Part shown: positions 8,728-18,700 of the stretch, in pieces
Layout: every line of letters begins with the position of its first letter
Position numbering within the stretch: position 1 is the stretch's first letter
Assembly (NCBI GenBank): GCA_964490005.1
Contig: CAZBBB010000012.1
Coordinates: 1 to 53,525 of the forward strand
Direction: 5' to 3'
Length of the DNA: 53,525 bases
From: CAZBBB01 sp964490005
GTDB taxonomy: Bacteria; Planctomycetota; B15-G4
The notes under the pieces: generated by a model
Told to the model about the DNA's origin: nothing
The model's database searches: none
The model's input: the letters and a program-made list of their open reading frames with translations, nothing else
Program-made: the position numbers and the translations under genes

Positions 8728-9606
8728 CTAGCGCACACCGGAGTCACTCGCCCGCAATGCAAGGATCGCGATAGCGCCGCCGAGAACCGCGCCGCACAGC
8801 GCGCCAACTAATACAGAATCTCTATCAATCTCGGCACCGACCCACGTGCCGATCATCGCTCCGCCAAATACGGTCGCGACGAGAAAGACGGGTTTGCCCA
8901 AGCTCATCGCTTCTCGCCCGGCCAGGCCTGAGTTACCTCGGTGATGTATCTCTGCTTGAAGCCGCCCTGCCGGTTGCTCCGCCTTCACGTTCGCGGGCTG
9001 CACCTCGTCCGCGCCTAGATCAGTACCGCCGATTGTCGATTGTCCAACGCCAGCGTGGTCACGGTCCCCCGACGGTCTGCCTGCGGTAGGCATGAGGAGC
9101 TTGGGGTCCAGTTTGCGCGCAGGTCGGCGATCATGAGCCATCCCCTGATATGTGGCACCGATTGTACTTGGATCAATCTGCGGAGTCGGTGCCAATGGTG
9201 ATCCGGCGCCGGAGGCCTGTTGAGAGGACATAGTGAGAAAGCTGAACCATCCGATCGATCCGGCCCAGAACAGAACCGTGCCACGTGTCTCGCCTTCAAA
9301 CGCAAGAAGCGCTATAAGCGGGATGAATCCGCAGACAGCCAAAGAGAGTGGAAGACCCGCGTCGCGCAATCGCTGAACCTGGGCTACCAACCACACCCAT
9401 GGCAGGCAAATCAACGGACCGAGTGTGAATAGCGGAAAACGAAACATGCCTGATGGGTGCCTCGCCGAGACGCCGATCACGAACAAGAGCAGTGTGAAGA
9501 TCAGGTAGCCGAGTGAACGAACGAAGAACCGGCGTCGAGAGAGCGTGCCGCGTAGCGAAAACATTCCCTTCGTAACGGCTTGAACGGGGTGTCCATCGCC
9601 CTTCAT
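8728..9606 (-). CDS. DUF805 membrane protein with extra C-terminal membrane hairpin
   Basis: The N-terminal part matches DUF805 proteins: MFSLRGTLSRRRFF at the start, then several hydrophobic segments and the conserved RLRDAGLP after the third. The family consists of small inner-membrane proteins of unknown role. Here the 292-residue protein is longer than usual: a polar linker of about 100 residues (roughly 130-225) leads to a second hydrophobic block with glycine-zipper spacing (FGGAMIGTWVGAEI and GALCGAVLGGAIAIL). The ATG at 9606 is well supported by AAGGAGG seven bases upstream. It faces the metallopeptidase gene tail to tail across 191 bases. The second half could be a fused gene; function unknown. 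Confidence 0.8.
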   Translation of the reverse strand: MKGDGHPVQAVTKGMFSLRGTLSRRRFFVRSLGYLIFTLLLFVIGVSARHPSGMFRFPLFTLGPLICLPWVWLVAQVQRLRDAGLPLSLAVCGFIPLIALLAFEGETRGTVLFWAGSIGWFSFLTMSSQQASGAGSPLAPTPQIDPSTIGATYQGMAHDRRPARKLDPKLLMPTAGRPSGDRDHAGVGQSTIGGTDLGADEVQPANVKAEQPAGRLQAEIHHRGNSGLAGREAMSLGKPVFLVATVFGGAMIGTWVGAEIDRDSVLVGALCGAVLGGAIAILALRASDSGVR

Positions 9607-9738
9607 GAAGTGCCTCCTTCTAAGCTGGCAGGTTAGCAGAACTGCATGCCGTATCGATTGTCTGATGCGCCCCTTCCTGACCCTGTCCCCGGAATCCGGT
9701 CTAGCCGCCCGTGGAAGAGAGCTGTTTACGGGTGGTAA

Positions 9739-11085
9739 TCATGCGGCCAGCGCGATGCGGGCGGCTGTCGGCCGCGACGTGACGTGATCGCGTAGACTGA
9801 TCGCCGCGCGGTTCAGGAGCGCGAACAGAGCGTTCCGGAGGCCTTGCGGACGCGCCGAGAGAGCCGACAGGCCGTCTTGCGGCCCTTTCGGCGTCTCGAC
9901 GCCCAGGTTCGTGGACATCGGCAACGCCAGGTTGACCGTGAAGGCCGCGCCGAGGATGCGCTTGCGGATCTCGTTCCGGCCCCGCACGTGGGGGCGCCGC
10001 ACGTCGCCGGTCTCGTGCGTGTGAACGAAACTTCGTTGGAGCAGCTCGCCGCGCTTGGCCAGCAGCGCCTTGGCGCGCGCGCCCCGGATGCGGCGCCGGT
10101 TGGCGTACACCGCGAGCTTCTGCGCCCCCTTTTCCGGGCCAGCGCCGGCGCCCACGACGCGGCTACGACGCATAGCTTGTGAAGTCCAGCTCCGCATGCG
10201 AGGCCAGCACCTCGTTGCTGTGGTGGTTTTTGTCCAGCGTCAGCCGCTCGACCTCCTCGTCGGGAAGCGCCTTCTTCAGCTAGTCGCACCTATCTTGCAG
10301 CGTTTCGAACACCGACGCCGTGTCGCCCCGGTCGGCCGGCTGCACCGTCATGCCCACGATCGCGCTGCTCTGCAGGTCGACCGCGTGCTCGACCCTGTGC
10401 GCCACGTGCGTGCGACCGACCTTCATCCGCGCGATTCGCGCGTCGGGATCGTGCGGGTGTGTCCAGTCGTCGTCGCTGCCCTTCTTCGGCGCGTCTTGTC
10501 GAGCCACGCGCAGTCCTCCCGCGTGGGCGTCGCGAAGCCGCTGCTCTGCGCCAGATCCCCCAGGAAGTCCTCGTACCTCAGCCCGTCGGCGCGCGCCACG
10601 ATCGAGCGCATCGTCGCGTTGGCCTGCAGCGTGCTGCGGTCGATCCCCAGCACTTGGCCCGTGATCGCGCCGTGCTTTGCCAGCACCGACAGCACCCAGT
10701 CGAAGACCTCGTCGTGCGTCTCCACGTCGAGACACTGCCGCGTCTTGCTCAGCGTGCTGTGCTCGGGCGTCGCCCCGGTCGGACCGAAGCTTAGGAAGTC
10801 GGCCAGCGAGCGGCTGTCGGCGCAGCGCCACGCGATCCCGCGCTCGCTGCCGATCCACTCGAAGACCCCGATCATCAGCATCGCGAGGTACACGCCCGGC
10901 GGCGGGCTGAGACGGCCCAGCTTGGCTGCGTAGAAGCGCGCGCAGCGTGCCTCGACGAAGCGGTCGAATTCGTTCTCTGACAGCAGGCGATTCAGCCGCT
11001 AATAGAAGGGATGCCCCGGAACCTGCCGCAACTTGCTCGCCGGGATGAAGAGCGGCTGCTGCTCGTCGCCCCCGTGTCGGCCCAT
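9739..11085 (-). pseudogene. Degenerate DDE transposase (DUF772/IS5-IS1182-like group)
   Basis: Reading from an ATG at 11085, the frame gives MGRHGGDEQQPLFIPASKL and reaches an in-frame TAG at 10999-11001. It then continues in the same frame through FVEARCARFYAAKLGRLSPP and the conserved block RGIAWRCADSRSLADFLSFG, then STLSKTR and DETHDEVFDWVL-type sequence. After about 10,430 the match shifts one frame (DDWTHPHDPDARIARMK, then VGRTHVAHRVEHAVDLQ) and shifts again before NRRRIRGARAKALLAKRGE and RSFVHTHETGDVRRPHVRG near the 3' end. One stop and at least two frameshifts make it inactive. Gene order along the strand is complete, so this is a nearly full-length decayed insertion sequence. Terminal inverted repeats were not identified by eye, so the element boundaries are those of the coding remnant only. 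Confidence 0.9.
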
Positions 11086-11413
11086 TGCCTTCGCGCGCCC
11101 TACGTCGATGCGCTCCTTGCTACGGCATTAACGGGAAGCGTTCCACCTGCGCTTCAACGGGCTGCTACGTACAAGAATGGATTGCGGAGGCACCGATTCG
11201 GGAATCACCAGCAGTACCTGCCGCCGGCATGCTAGGCGGGTGGTCGTATGAAGCCTGGCTGAATGTCAGACACACGGGGTCGGGTTTCAATTGTTCTGCC
11301 CGCCGGTTTAGCGAAGTGCCGTGACTTGTGGTGAGAGTGCGAGTGTATTACGTTTGTCGTAAGTACCGCCTGATCAGGCTGAAGTAGTAAGATAACTCAG
11401 AGGGTAGACATGC
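11086..11413. other. Intergenic; small inverted repeat upstream of HEPN gene
   Basis: No gene recognised. The first part probably belongs to the decayed insertion sequence. A short inverted repeat TTACG-tttgt-CGTAA at 11348-11362 lies 51 bases before the HEPN gene, flanked by near-symmetrical GTA and GTAC. It could be an operator or a hairpin; unproven. GAGGG at 11399-11403 is a possible ribosome site for the next gene. Confidence 0.35.
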
Positions 11414-12412
11414 ATGGACGGCCTTGCCCCACGTCCGGTTTTCTCACTGCTTGTCCCACCGACGGATGAGTCGGTATCGCTACCATTCGATCTGCTTCCA
11501 GGATTGGTTGTCGACGTCCCTGCGCCAAGTGAGATTGAACTGATCAGGGGCTTTCTTGAGCACAGGGCTCCACGGCCGTTTCATTGGCAGGTGCTTGCCG
11601 AGGGCGCGTCATTTCGTGCCATGTTCGAGAGCATTGCTCGCGAAGTACACGTGCGAGGCCCAGGCGAGCAGGTCTTTGCTGCACATGCGCTCGAGCCGCT
11701 CGATTCGTCGGTGTACCGTTACCGCATTATTCGCCACAGCGAAGAGACCGATGCGAGTCGACGCGTGCATCTTGCCGGGACCGTGTGCCCCCAAGAGATG
11801 TCAATGCCCGCCACCTGGTTCGAATGTGGAGGCATGGAGCATGATGCTGTCCTTTTGCTCGGCAAGATGCCGACTTGGGAACAGTTCGCGTCGCAACACT
11901 GGACCGTTGGCCGCAAGGATCTTGAGTGCCTGCGGGATGTCGCCAATCAGATCGTCAGTGTCGAAGGCAACTACGGCGACATCATCCGGGTGCTGTACAT
12001 GTACTACTTCGCTGTTCGTGGCCCGCTTGCCGGCGAGATCGATCTGCCATGGCGTTCATTGTCGCTGTTTGCCGTGATTGAGGCGCTGCTGACACACAAG
12101 CCCCGTGCATCCGACACCGGAGACAGCCTCACGCGACAGGTGAAATCCAAGATTCCACTCCTGCTGCACAGAACATCGGTGGAGTGCTCAGCGAGTCAGT
12201 ACTTCGATGACGCTCCGCTCGCCAGGACTTGGACGGCGCTGTACGCCTACCGCAGCAGCGTAGCTCACGGGGCACACGTAGAGTTCGCCGGAGAGCTTCA
12301 ACTCCTGCGCGGCGCCAAGAATGTGCACGACTACCTTGTCGGCGTGACCAAGGCGTTACTGCGGCATGCGTTGGTTGAACCTCAGCTCATCGAGGATCTG
12401 AGGGAGTGCTGA
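11414..12412 (+). CDS. ApeA-like HEPN-domain protein
   Basis: A 332-residue cytoplasmic protein. The C-terminal third has the layout of the ApeA-like HEPN domain: a helical stretch LSLFAVIEALLTHKP, then SLTRQVKSKIPLLL, and the R-x4-H motif at Arg280-His285 (YRSSVAHG). In HEPN proteins this motif forms the ribonuclease site, and ApeA is an anti-phage protein with that domain. The N-terminal two thirds (from MDGLAPRPVFSLLVPPTDE) is a mixed alpha/beta region I do not recognise, probably the sensing part. It lies tail to tail with the helicase gene (29-bp gap), next to a clear defence operon, and has the reduced GC of the accessory block. RNase activity is inferred from the motif only. Confidence 0.7.
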   Translation: MDGLAPRPVFSLLVPPTDESVSLPFDLLPGLVVDVPAPSEIELIRGFLEHRAPRPFHWQVLAEGASFRAMFESIAREVHVRGPGEQVFAAHALEPLDSSVYRYRIIRHSEETDASRRVHLAGTVCPQEMSMPATWFECGGMEHDAVLLLGKMPTWEQFASQHWTVGRKDLECLRDVANQIVSVEGNYGDIIRVLYMYYFAVRGPLAGEIDLPWRSLSLFAVIEALLTHKPRASDTGDSLTRQVKSKIPLLLHRTSVECSASQYFDDAPLARTWTALYAYRSSVAHGAHVEFAGELQLLRGAKNVHDYLVGVTKALLRHALVEPQLIEDLREC

Positions 12413-12441
12413 AGTCCGTGCCGGGCCAGAGCCAATTGTCG

Positions 12442-15400
12442 TCAGTCAGGGTGACGCGGGGAGCCAGAAGTTATCGGCGCAGGCTGAGTTGAGCGAGCGC
12501 AGTCACCCTCATTGTCGATCGCCATCCAGACGACGAGGTGGATGTCGTCCTTATCGATCACCGGGAGCGGCTCGGGCGGAATGAACGGCTGCGCACCGAC
12601 ATCCTTGACCACCTGAAGCAGGCGTGCGGATTTCTCGGAGCCGGCTGCGTCGGGATCGTTGAAGGCCAGGCGCAGGATGCGTTCGTCACGCGCGGGCCAA
12701 GGTGACTCGATGGCATCGAGTGCATTCCGCACCTCGTCTTGGGAGGCACCGAGCGGAGGATAGTTGCGGATGTGCTCAGCCACGGCGTGGTTGAGAGGCG
12801 CAACCTTCGGCTGCAGGTTCTTCGGGTCAGTCGCGCGCATCCATTCGGCATGGATGTCTTCGCGCGCCCTCTCCCAGGCTGCATAGACGCCGTCGGCGAG
12901 GTCGGCCGGCATCACGCGTTCCGTGTCCGGATCGCACTCGACCAGGCGCAGGCAGGTGGCGACCTCGCGAACCACCTCGTCCGAGTCGCCTCCGATAGGC
13001 ACGAACCGAAGGTAGGTGGCCTCTCCGACGACGGCGCAGAACACATGCCCGCGCCGCTCTCCGCTCCGAAGCCCGGATCCGGCATGCCAGGCAAGACCCT
13101 CGATCTCTTCCCCCATTGACTCCAGCGCGGCGCGCAACTCCTGCCGGTACTCCTCGCCGGACTGTGCGGCTGAGCGGGTTCCACCTTCTTCGAAGATCGT
13201 CGCGTCCTGCTGTTCCAGCTTCTCGATCTCGGCGCGAGTCTCCGAGAACGACTGCTCTCCGATGTCGCCCTTCTCGATCGGAGCCGTCTCGACGCCCACC
13301 GACCGGGCCGCCTGCGCCAGCTTCCGGCGCACTCGCTGCTCGAGTCGCAGCAGCCTGTCCAGCTCACGGTCGGGGAAGAACGTGTGCAGGAACACTTCGC
13401 GATGATCGGAGTTGATGCGGTCCACGCGGCCGTGCCGCTGGACCAGGCGCATCGGGTTCCACGGCAGGTCGTAGTTGATGATGTGCCGGCACTGGTGGAG
13501 GTTCAGGCCTTCCGCCAGCACGTCGGTGGAGAGCAGCAGGTCGTAGCGGTCGCCGCGCAATCCGTCCGGGGCGTTCGTCGAAACCGGCGCGAAGCCGTGG
13601 ATCGCGTGATCCCGCAGCACGCCGCCGCGACTGTCCTGACCACTCACCGACACCATCCGACCGCGGTAGCACGCCAACCGAGGGTCGTTCTCGATAGCGG
13701 TCGCCAAAAACGTCTCGACCCAGTCGATCGTGTCGGCGAAGGCCGAGAACACGATCACCTTCCGCTTGTCTCTCTCGTCGCGCTCGTCGATGGCCTCGGC
13801 CCGAGCGGTCTCGGCGATCTCCGCCAGGCGCTCGACGAGGCCCGCGAGCTTCGGGTCGCTCGACGGCAGCACCGCATCGGCCCGGTCGCGGAGGTACGAG
13901 AGGAGCGCCACGTCATTCTCGACGTCGGCCTTCAGCGCAACCACGTCGAAGTCCTCGGCGTCAGCGGCTTCCTCGGCGATCTGCTCGGCGAAATCCGTCT
14001 CGTCGTCGGCCGCCGAGATGTCCTTGACCAACTCCTTCGTGAGCACCTTCCCGCCGGCGAGCACGCGAAGGAACGTCTCGTGCTCGGTGATCATCCGGCC
14101 CAGCGTGCACGCGAAGGCATGGGCCGAGGACTCGAAGCGCTTGAGCAGCCCGGCCCTCAGCAGCCCGACGAACGTGGCCTTCGTGATGTTGAAGAGCCCG
14201 CTCTTGAGGTGCATCTCCGGCAGGTACCGCGCCATGGTCAGTTTCGGCGAGCCGGCCGCGGGCATGAGTGCCTCCTCCAGCTCCGCGAACAACCCTGGCG
14301 CCACCCGATCGAAGTCGTAGCGGATCGATTGCGCGACCGGAGTCGGGAACCGGATCGGGCGGATCGTTCCATCCGGCCCGCGAATAGTGTCCCCCGCGTA
14401 GTGACGCTTGACGAACTTGCGTGTCCGCTTGACGGTCGTCGCGTCGATGACCGGGAACAGCAGATCCGGATTCAGGCTGTCCGGCTCGATCTTCATGGCC
14501 TTTTCGAACAGGCCCTTGATCGAGAGAATGCCCTTGTCGACCAGCGCCGCGTCCTGCTTCATGAAGAACCACAGGAGCTGGTACAGATCCCAGAGGGAGT
14601 TGTTCACCGGCGTCGCGGTGAGCAGCACGAGGTCGCGCGCGCGCCCGGACATCAGCGTGGCAAGGACCCGCGACCGCGTCCTGGTATCCGGGTTGCGGTA
14701 GTTGTGCGCTTCGTCGACGACGACGAGCGCGTACTCGTCAGGGTCCAGCTTCAGGGCAGCGGGTCGGTCGCCGCCGAGGCGTTGATCCGAAGCCAGCCGC
14801 TCATAGGACACGCAGTCGACGAGCAGATCCGCCCCGTGCCAGAAGCGCTCCCACTCGGACACGAGGGCGGCCGGGCAGACGAGCAGCACGCGCTGACGCC
14901 GCTCGCGGTACTGCCTTGCGATCTCCCCGGCGGTGAAGGTCTTGCCGAGGCCGACGCCGTCGGCGATGAGAACGCCTCCGTGTCGCTCGAGAATGCGCAA
15001 CGCGCGCCACACTCCGTGCCGCTGGAACCCCGTCAGCGGGAGTTCGCCGGCCAGCGCTTCGTCGTCGTGAAGGTCCGTGCGGTAGAGCTGCCAGAGCATG
15101 CGAACGTAGATGAGGTACGGCGAATACTCGGCGAGGGGCTCCTCGTAGAGCGCCGCGAGGTCGAAGGGCTCGGCCTCCTCCCACAGCTCGTCGAACCACT
15201 GGCCGACGCGGTCCAGCAGCGGCTGCTCGTAGTGTCCGAGGTTCAACTCGAGGTTAGCGCGCAGGCCCCCGGACGTGAGGTTGGACGAGCCGCAGAGCAG
15301 CCCGCCGCCGGCCGCCCGGAACACGAAGGCCTTGGCATGCAGGAAGTTCGCGCGGTAGCGCCGCACCTGCATGTGCCCGTCGCGGAGCACGGCGAGCAAC

Positions 15401-15780
15401 CGGATCGTCGCCGTCTTGCTCGCGGGCGTGAAGGGCAGCAGGTCGCGCTCGCGGCGCATCGCGAGGTCGGTCTGCAGCGCAGCGCGATCGGCCTCCCGGC
15501 CGGCTCGCCGCGCTTCATCGGTGTCTCCGGGCGCGCGTGGAACCTGCAAGCGATCGGGCGTCGGGTCGGACCCCAGGAGCAGGCGCACGCGCGGGGCGTC
15601 CTCGACCACGCCGGCGACAAGTCCGAATCCCGTCAAACTGAAGAAGGCCGAGGCGATGGCCAACTCGTCGGTCTGAACGCCGGCTTCTCTCAGTGCCGAT
15701 GCGGCCTTGCTCACGGCACGCGCCAGCGTGTTGCCGTCGCGATTGTCGACGAAGGTGGGTTTCAGCGCTTCGTCTTCCAT
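12442..15780 (-). CDS. HKD/PLD-family nuclease fused to SNF2-type helicase
   Basis: A 1112-residue protein with two parts. Residues about 10-210 are a phospholipase-D-superfamily nuclease with HAK (148-150) and GSSN (164-167), the HKD-type catalytic set. Residues about 250-860 are an SNF2-family ATPase: motif I GVGLGKT (275-281), motif II DEAH (356-359), motif III LTATPVNNS, then a long helical insert, motif V (STDVLAEGLNL) and motif VI (QRHGRVDRI). The acidic C-terminal 250 residues are unassigned. HKD nucleases fused to Snf2-like helicases are a known defence-island architecture. This is the last gene of a four-gene operon; its ATG lies inside the methyltransferase 3' end (19-bp overlap), so translation is probably coupled. 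The likely role is ATP-driven translocation and cleavage of DNA lacking the partner's methyl mark, which is inference. Confidence 0.88.
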   Translation of the reverse strand: MEDEALKPTFVDNRDGNTLARAVSKAASALREAGVQTDELAIASAFFSLTGFGLVAGVVEDAPRVRLLLGSDPTPDRLQVPRAPGDTDEARRAGREADRAALQTDLAMRRERDLLPFTPASKTATIRLLAVLRDGHMQVRRYRANFLHAKAFVFRAAGGGLLCGSSNLTSGGLRANLELNLGHYEQPLLDRVGQWFDELWEEAEPFDLAALYEEPLAEYSPYLIYVRMLWQLYRTDLHDDEALAGELPLTGFQRHGVWRALRILERHGGVLIADGVGLGKTFTAGEIARQYRERRQRVLLVCPAALVSEWERFWHGADLLVDCVSYERLASDQRLGGDRPAALKLDPDEYALVVVDEAHNYRNPDTRTRSRVLATLMSGRARDLVLLTATPVNNSLWDLYQLLWFFMKQDAALVDKGILSIKGLFEKAMKIEPDSLNPDLLFPVIDATTVKRTRKFVKRHYAGDTIRGPDGTIRPIRFPTPVAQSIRYDFDRVAPGLFAELEEALMPAAGSPKLTMARYLPEMHLKSGLFNITKATFVGLLRAGLLKRFESSAHAFACTLGRMITEHETFLRVLAGGKVLTKELVKDISAADDETDFAEQIAEEAADAEDFDVVALKADVENDVALLSYLRDRADAVLPSSDPKLAGLVERLAEIAETARAEAIDERDERDKRKVIVFSAFADTIDWVETFLATAIENDPRLACYRGRMVSVSGQDSRGGVLRDHAIHGFAPVSTNAPDGLRGDRYDLLLSTDVLAEGLNLHQCRHIINYDLPWNPMRLVQRHGRVDRINSDHREVFLHTFFPDRELDRLLRLEQRVRRKLAQAARSVGVETAPIEKGDIGEQSFSETRAEIEKLEQQDATIFEEGGTRSAAQSGEEYRQELRAALESMGEEIEGLAWHAGSGLRSGERRGHVFCAVVGEATYLRFVPIGGDSDEVVREVATCLRLVECDPDTERVMPADLADGVYAAWERAREDIHAEWMRATDPKNLQPKVAPLNHAVAEHIRNYPPLGASQDEVRNALDAIESPWPARDERILRLAFNDPDAAGSEKSARLLQVVKDVGAQPFIPPEPLPVIDKDDIHLVVWMAIDNEGDCARSTQPAPITSGSPRHPD

Positions 15781-18700
15781 GCCCGGTAGTGCTCCAGGAC
15801 GGCTCGCAGCCGCGGTTCGTGGTTCCAGCCCTCGTGAAACGTCTCGAAGACGTGAACGACCTGCATCTCGTCCAGGTCGTAGAGCAGGCAGGCGACTGCG
15901 TCGATCTCGTGAATCATGTCATCGCGGACGTCGGAGGCGAGCGGGCCGCACTCGACACCAACTACCTCTGCCCACTCGGCGAAGCGACCGTCCGGGCAAG
16001 CGAGACGCCCCGCCAGCTCGATGACGCGCTTGCGCAGCTTGTCGCGAGCGCCGGGTCGCGGGATGGGCAGGGGATTGAAGATGAAGAAGTTCAGTCCCAC
16101 TTCGACGAAGCGACGGGCATACCAATCCAACGGGATCGATGAGACTGCACCGAGAAGGAATGCGTGATCGCAATTGTTGCCACGGGGCCAAAGAAGGTAG
16201 GGACCCTTGTTCGTAACGAAGACTCGGCCAGGAAGCAGCGCAGCCCGAACTGTCCGCGAGTCTGTCGAGCGCGTCACATCGCGAAACGCAATGCGTGGGT
16301 GGAGGCACGGCTGCGTCCCGGCATCCGCAATCCACGCGGCATCAAACTCGCTGAACGGCGAGCGCGAGTTGCGGAGTCCTCGCTCGCGCTTGGTCTGCAG
16401 CACCGGCAACACCACGTCCGGGTCGGCCCACGCGTAGTACGTGCCCGTGTCGGGAGTCCAGAGGTCGAAGGATTCGCCTTTGAAGACAGGCCAGAAGCCC
16501 TTGGGGCAGCTCTTGGATTCGAGGTCCATGAGCTCTTTGTCGTTGGTTGCGTCGAGTTCGCGATGCGGCCGTGCGCGCCAGGAGCGCCCGTCGTCGAGGT
16601 CGAGTCGTGGGGCCTTGCGGAGCTGGGCGAACACCCCGACGGACTCGTCCGTCGGGAGCAGCGGCAGGGAGGCGGTGTCGTTCCAGCTGCGGACGTCCTC
16701 GACCGCGAACACCGTCGGCTGGGCGAGCATGCCAAGGCCGTAACGCTGGAGGCTCGGGTAGGGGCCCTGGAGCTTCAATGAGTTCGTGCCGCTCGATCGC
16801 TTGGTGAGCGCGACAAGGCCGATCGTGTACTGCGGATGGACCTCTTCGAAGAACCACTGTCCTCGATTGAGGAGCATCGTCACGTCCGTGACCTCGCTCC
16901 CAGCGAACACGACCTCGCGGAACGCCGTGGAGCCCTTGGCCGACAAGGCTGAACGCGGGAGCACGACGCCCACGCGGCCACCGTCCGCCGAGGCGAGGTG
17001 CCAGAATCGCCAGCAGAATGCCTTGTAGAGATCCGGGTCGCCGGTCTCCATTCCCGGGTACGGACCTGATGTCAGCGCGGCCCGCAGGACTTCGGCGGCG
17101 TGACGTTCGGCATCCAGCACCGCCGCGAGATCGGGCCGATCGCGACGCAGGCGGGCTTTCTGTGTCTCCTGTTCGCGCTGCGGCAGCGACCTCAGCCCCG
17201 GCGCGTGTCGTGCCCAGAAGGCGTCCTCCTCAACCGTGGCTTCCTCCCAGGGCGGGTTGCCGACGATGACGTCGAATCCCGCCCGCTCGCGCAGGAACAC
17301 TTCAGGGAACGCCGTGGGAAAGTGCAACGGGCACAACCCGCTCAGCGCCTTCGAGGCGTTGCGGATCTCCACCAGCTTGGCCCAACGCGACACGAACTCC
17401 GACCAGCTCATGCGGGCCAGCGGTTCGAGGTCCTTTGTTGACAGTGCGCCGATGCGCGTCGCGGTGATGAGATCGCAGAGCTTCCGTGCGGGCTCCACCG
17501 CGCGCTGCGCTTCGGCGTAGGCGGCACGGGCGCGCTTGACGTCGGCCGGCGTGGCGTCCGCGAGACGACCGAGACGTTGGAGCGGCTCGAGCGCCTCGCC
17601 AAGTTGTCTGACCAGATCGACTTCGAACAGAGACGCGATTTGTCCGCGGCCCTTGCCGTAGCTCGACCGAGTCTTCCCCTTGCCGACCTTGATATCGCGA
17701 TCCTCTGTCCGCGCTTGCTCCAGGGCGCGCTCGATCTCCCCCTTGGTGCCGACTCCGATCAGCGAGTCGCCGACCACGAGGTTGTGATCCAGCAGCGAGA
17801 GCGGAAGCCCCGGAACGAATGTGTGGACCCAGATCGCGAGGCGCGCGAGTTGGACGGCCACCGGGCTGCGATCCACTCCGTAGATGCAGCGGCGCGCGAT
17901 GAGGCGGCGGAGGAGTTGAGAGTCCTCGATGTCCGCCGCAGCGGCCTCGTCCGAGAGAGCGCTGGAGGCTGCCCTGCGAAGCGTGAGCAGTTCGGCTCGG
18001 AGGGAGCGCAGCGCCTGGGGGTGCTCGGCCAGCCAGCTCGAAACGCGCTCTTCGATCCGATCCACCGCCGCCACGAGGAAGTGGCCGGATCCCATGGCGA
18101 TGTCCGCCACGCGGAAGTCGAACAGGGCCTGCGAGGCCAGCTCGTCGTTCTCGATCGCGGCGACTCGTTCGAGATGCTCGTCGAGTGCCGGGTCGAGGGA
18201 GCGTTCGAGCAGGTGGTCGACGGCGAACGGCTTGGTGAAGTACGAGCCGGACGACTTGCGGGCGCCCGACCGGTTGTGCAGGTAGACCGTGCCCTTGCGA
18301 GCCGCAATCTCGTCGCCCTTTGCCGCCGGTCTCCACTGGTCATCCGAGCCGACGGCGAGATCCGTCTGGGCGAGGGACAACTCGCTCTCGAGGAGCCCCT
18401 CGTAGATCGTTCCGAACTCGCGGACGCCGAGGCACCGGAAGTCGACAGGTCCCAGCGTGCCGTCCGCCTCGATGAGCAGCAGGTCCGCCAGGATCGGGCC
18501 GAACTCCGCATCGCGGAGGCGGATGGTGGTGAGCAGGTGGCCGGCGCGGGAGACGGCCTCCTCGGCGGCGAAGAGTCCGCCGTTGTAGGCTGGCACGCCC
18601 CACTCCGGGTTGCCGACGTCCACCGCGCGACAAATGGCGGTGACCTCGTCCCAGCGTGCGGTGCCCTCGCCCCATCGACCGTCGGACCGGCGGGTCTCGG

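Noticed and set aside
8620..8811. Small plus-strand reading frame at 8620-8811
   Set aside because: It overlaps the DUF805 C-terminal coding region, lacks a ribosome site and reads as low-quality sequence.
13384..15789. Long plus-strand frame opposite the helicase gene (801 codons)
   Set aside because: It is antisense shadow of a gene with clear helicase and nuclease motifs; high-GC codon bias leaves such frames open.
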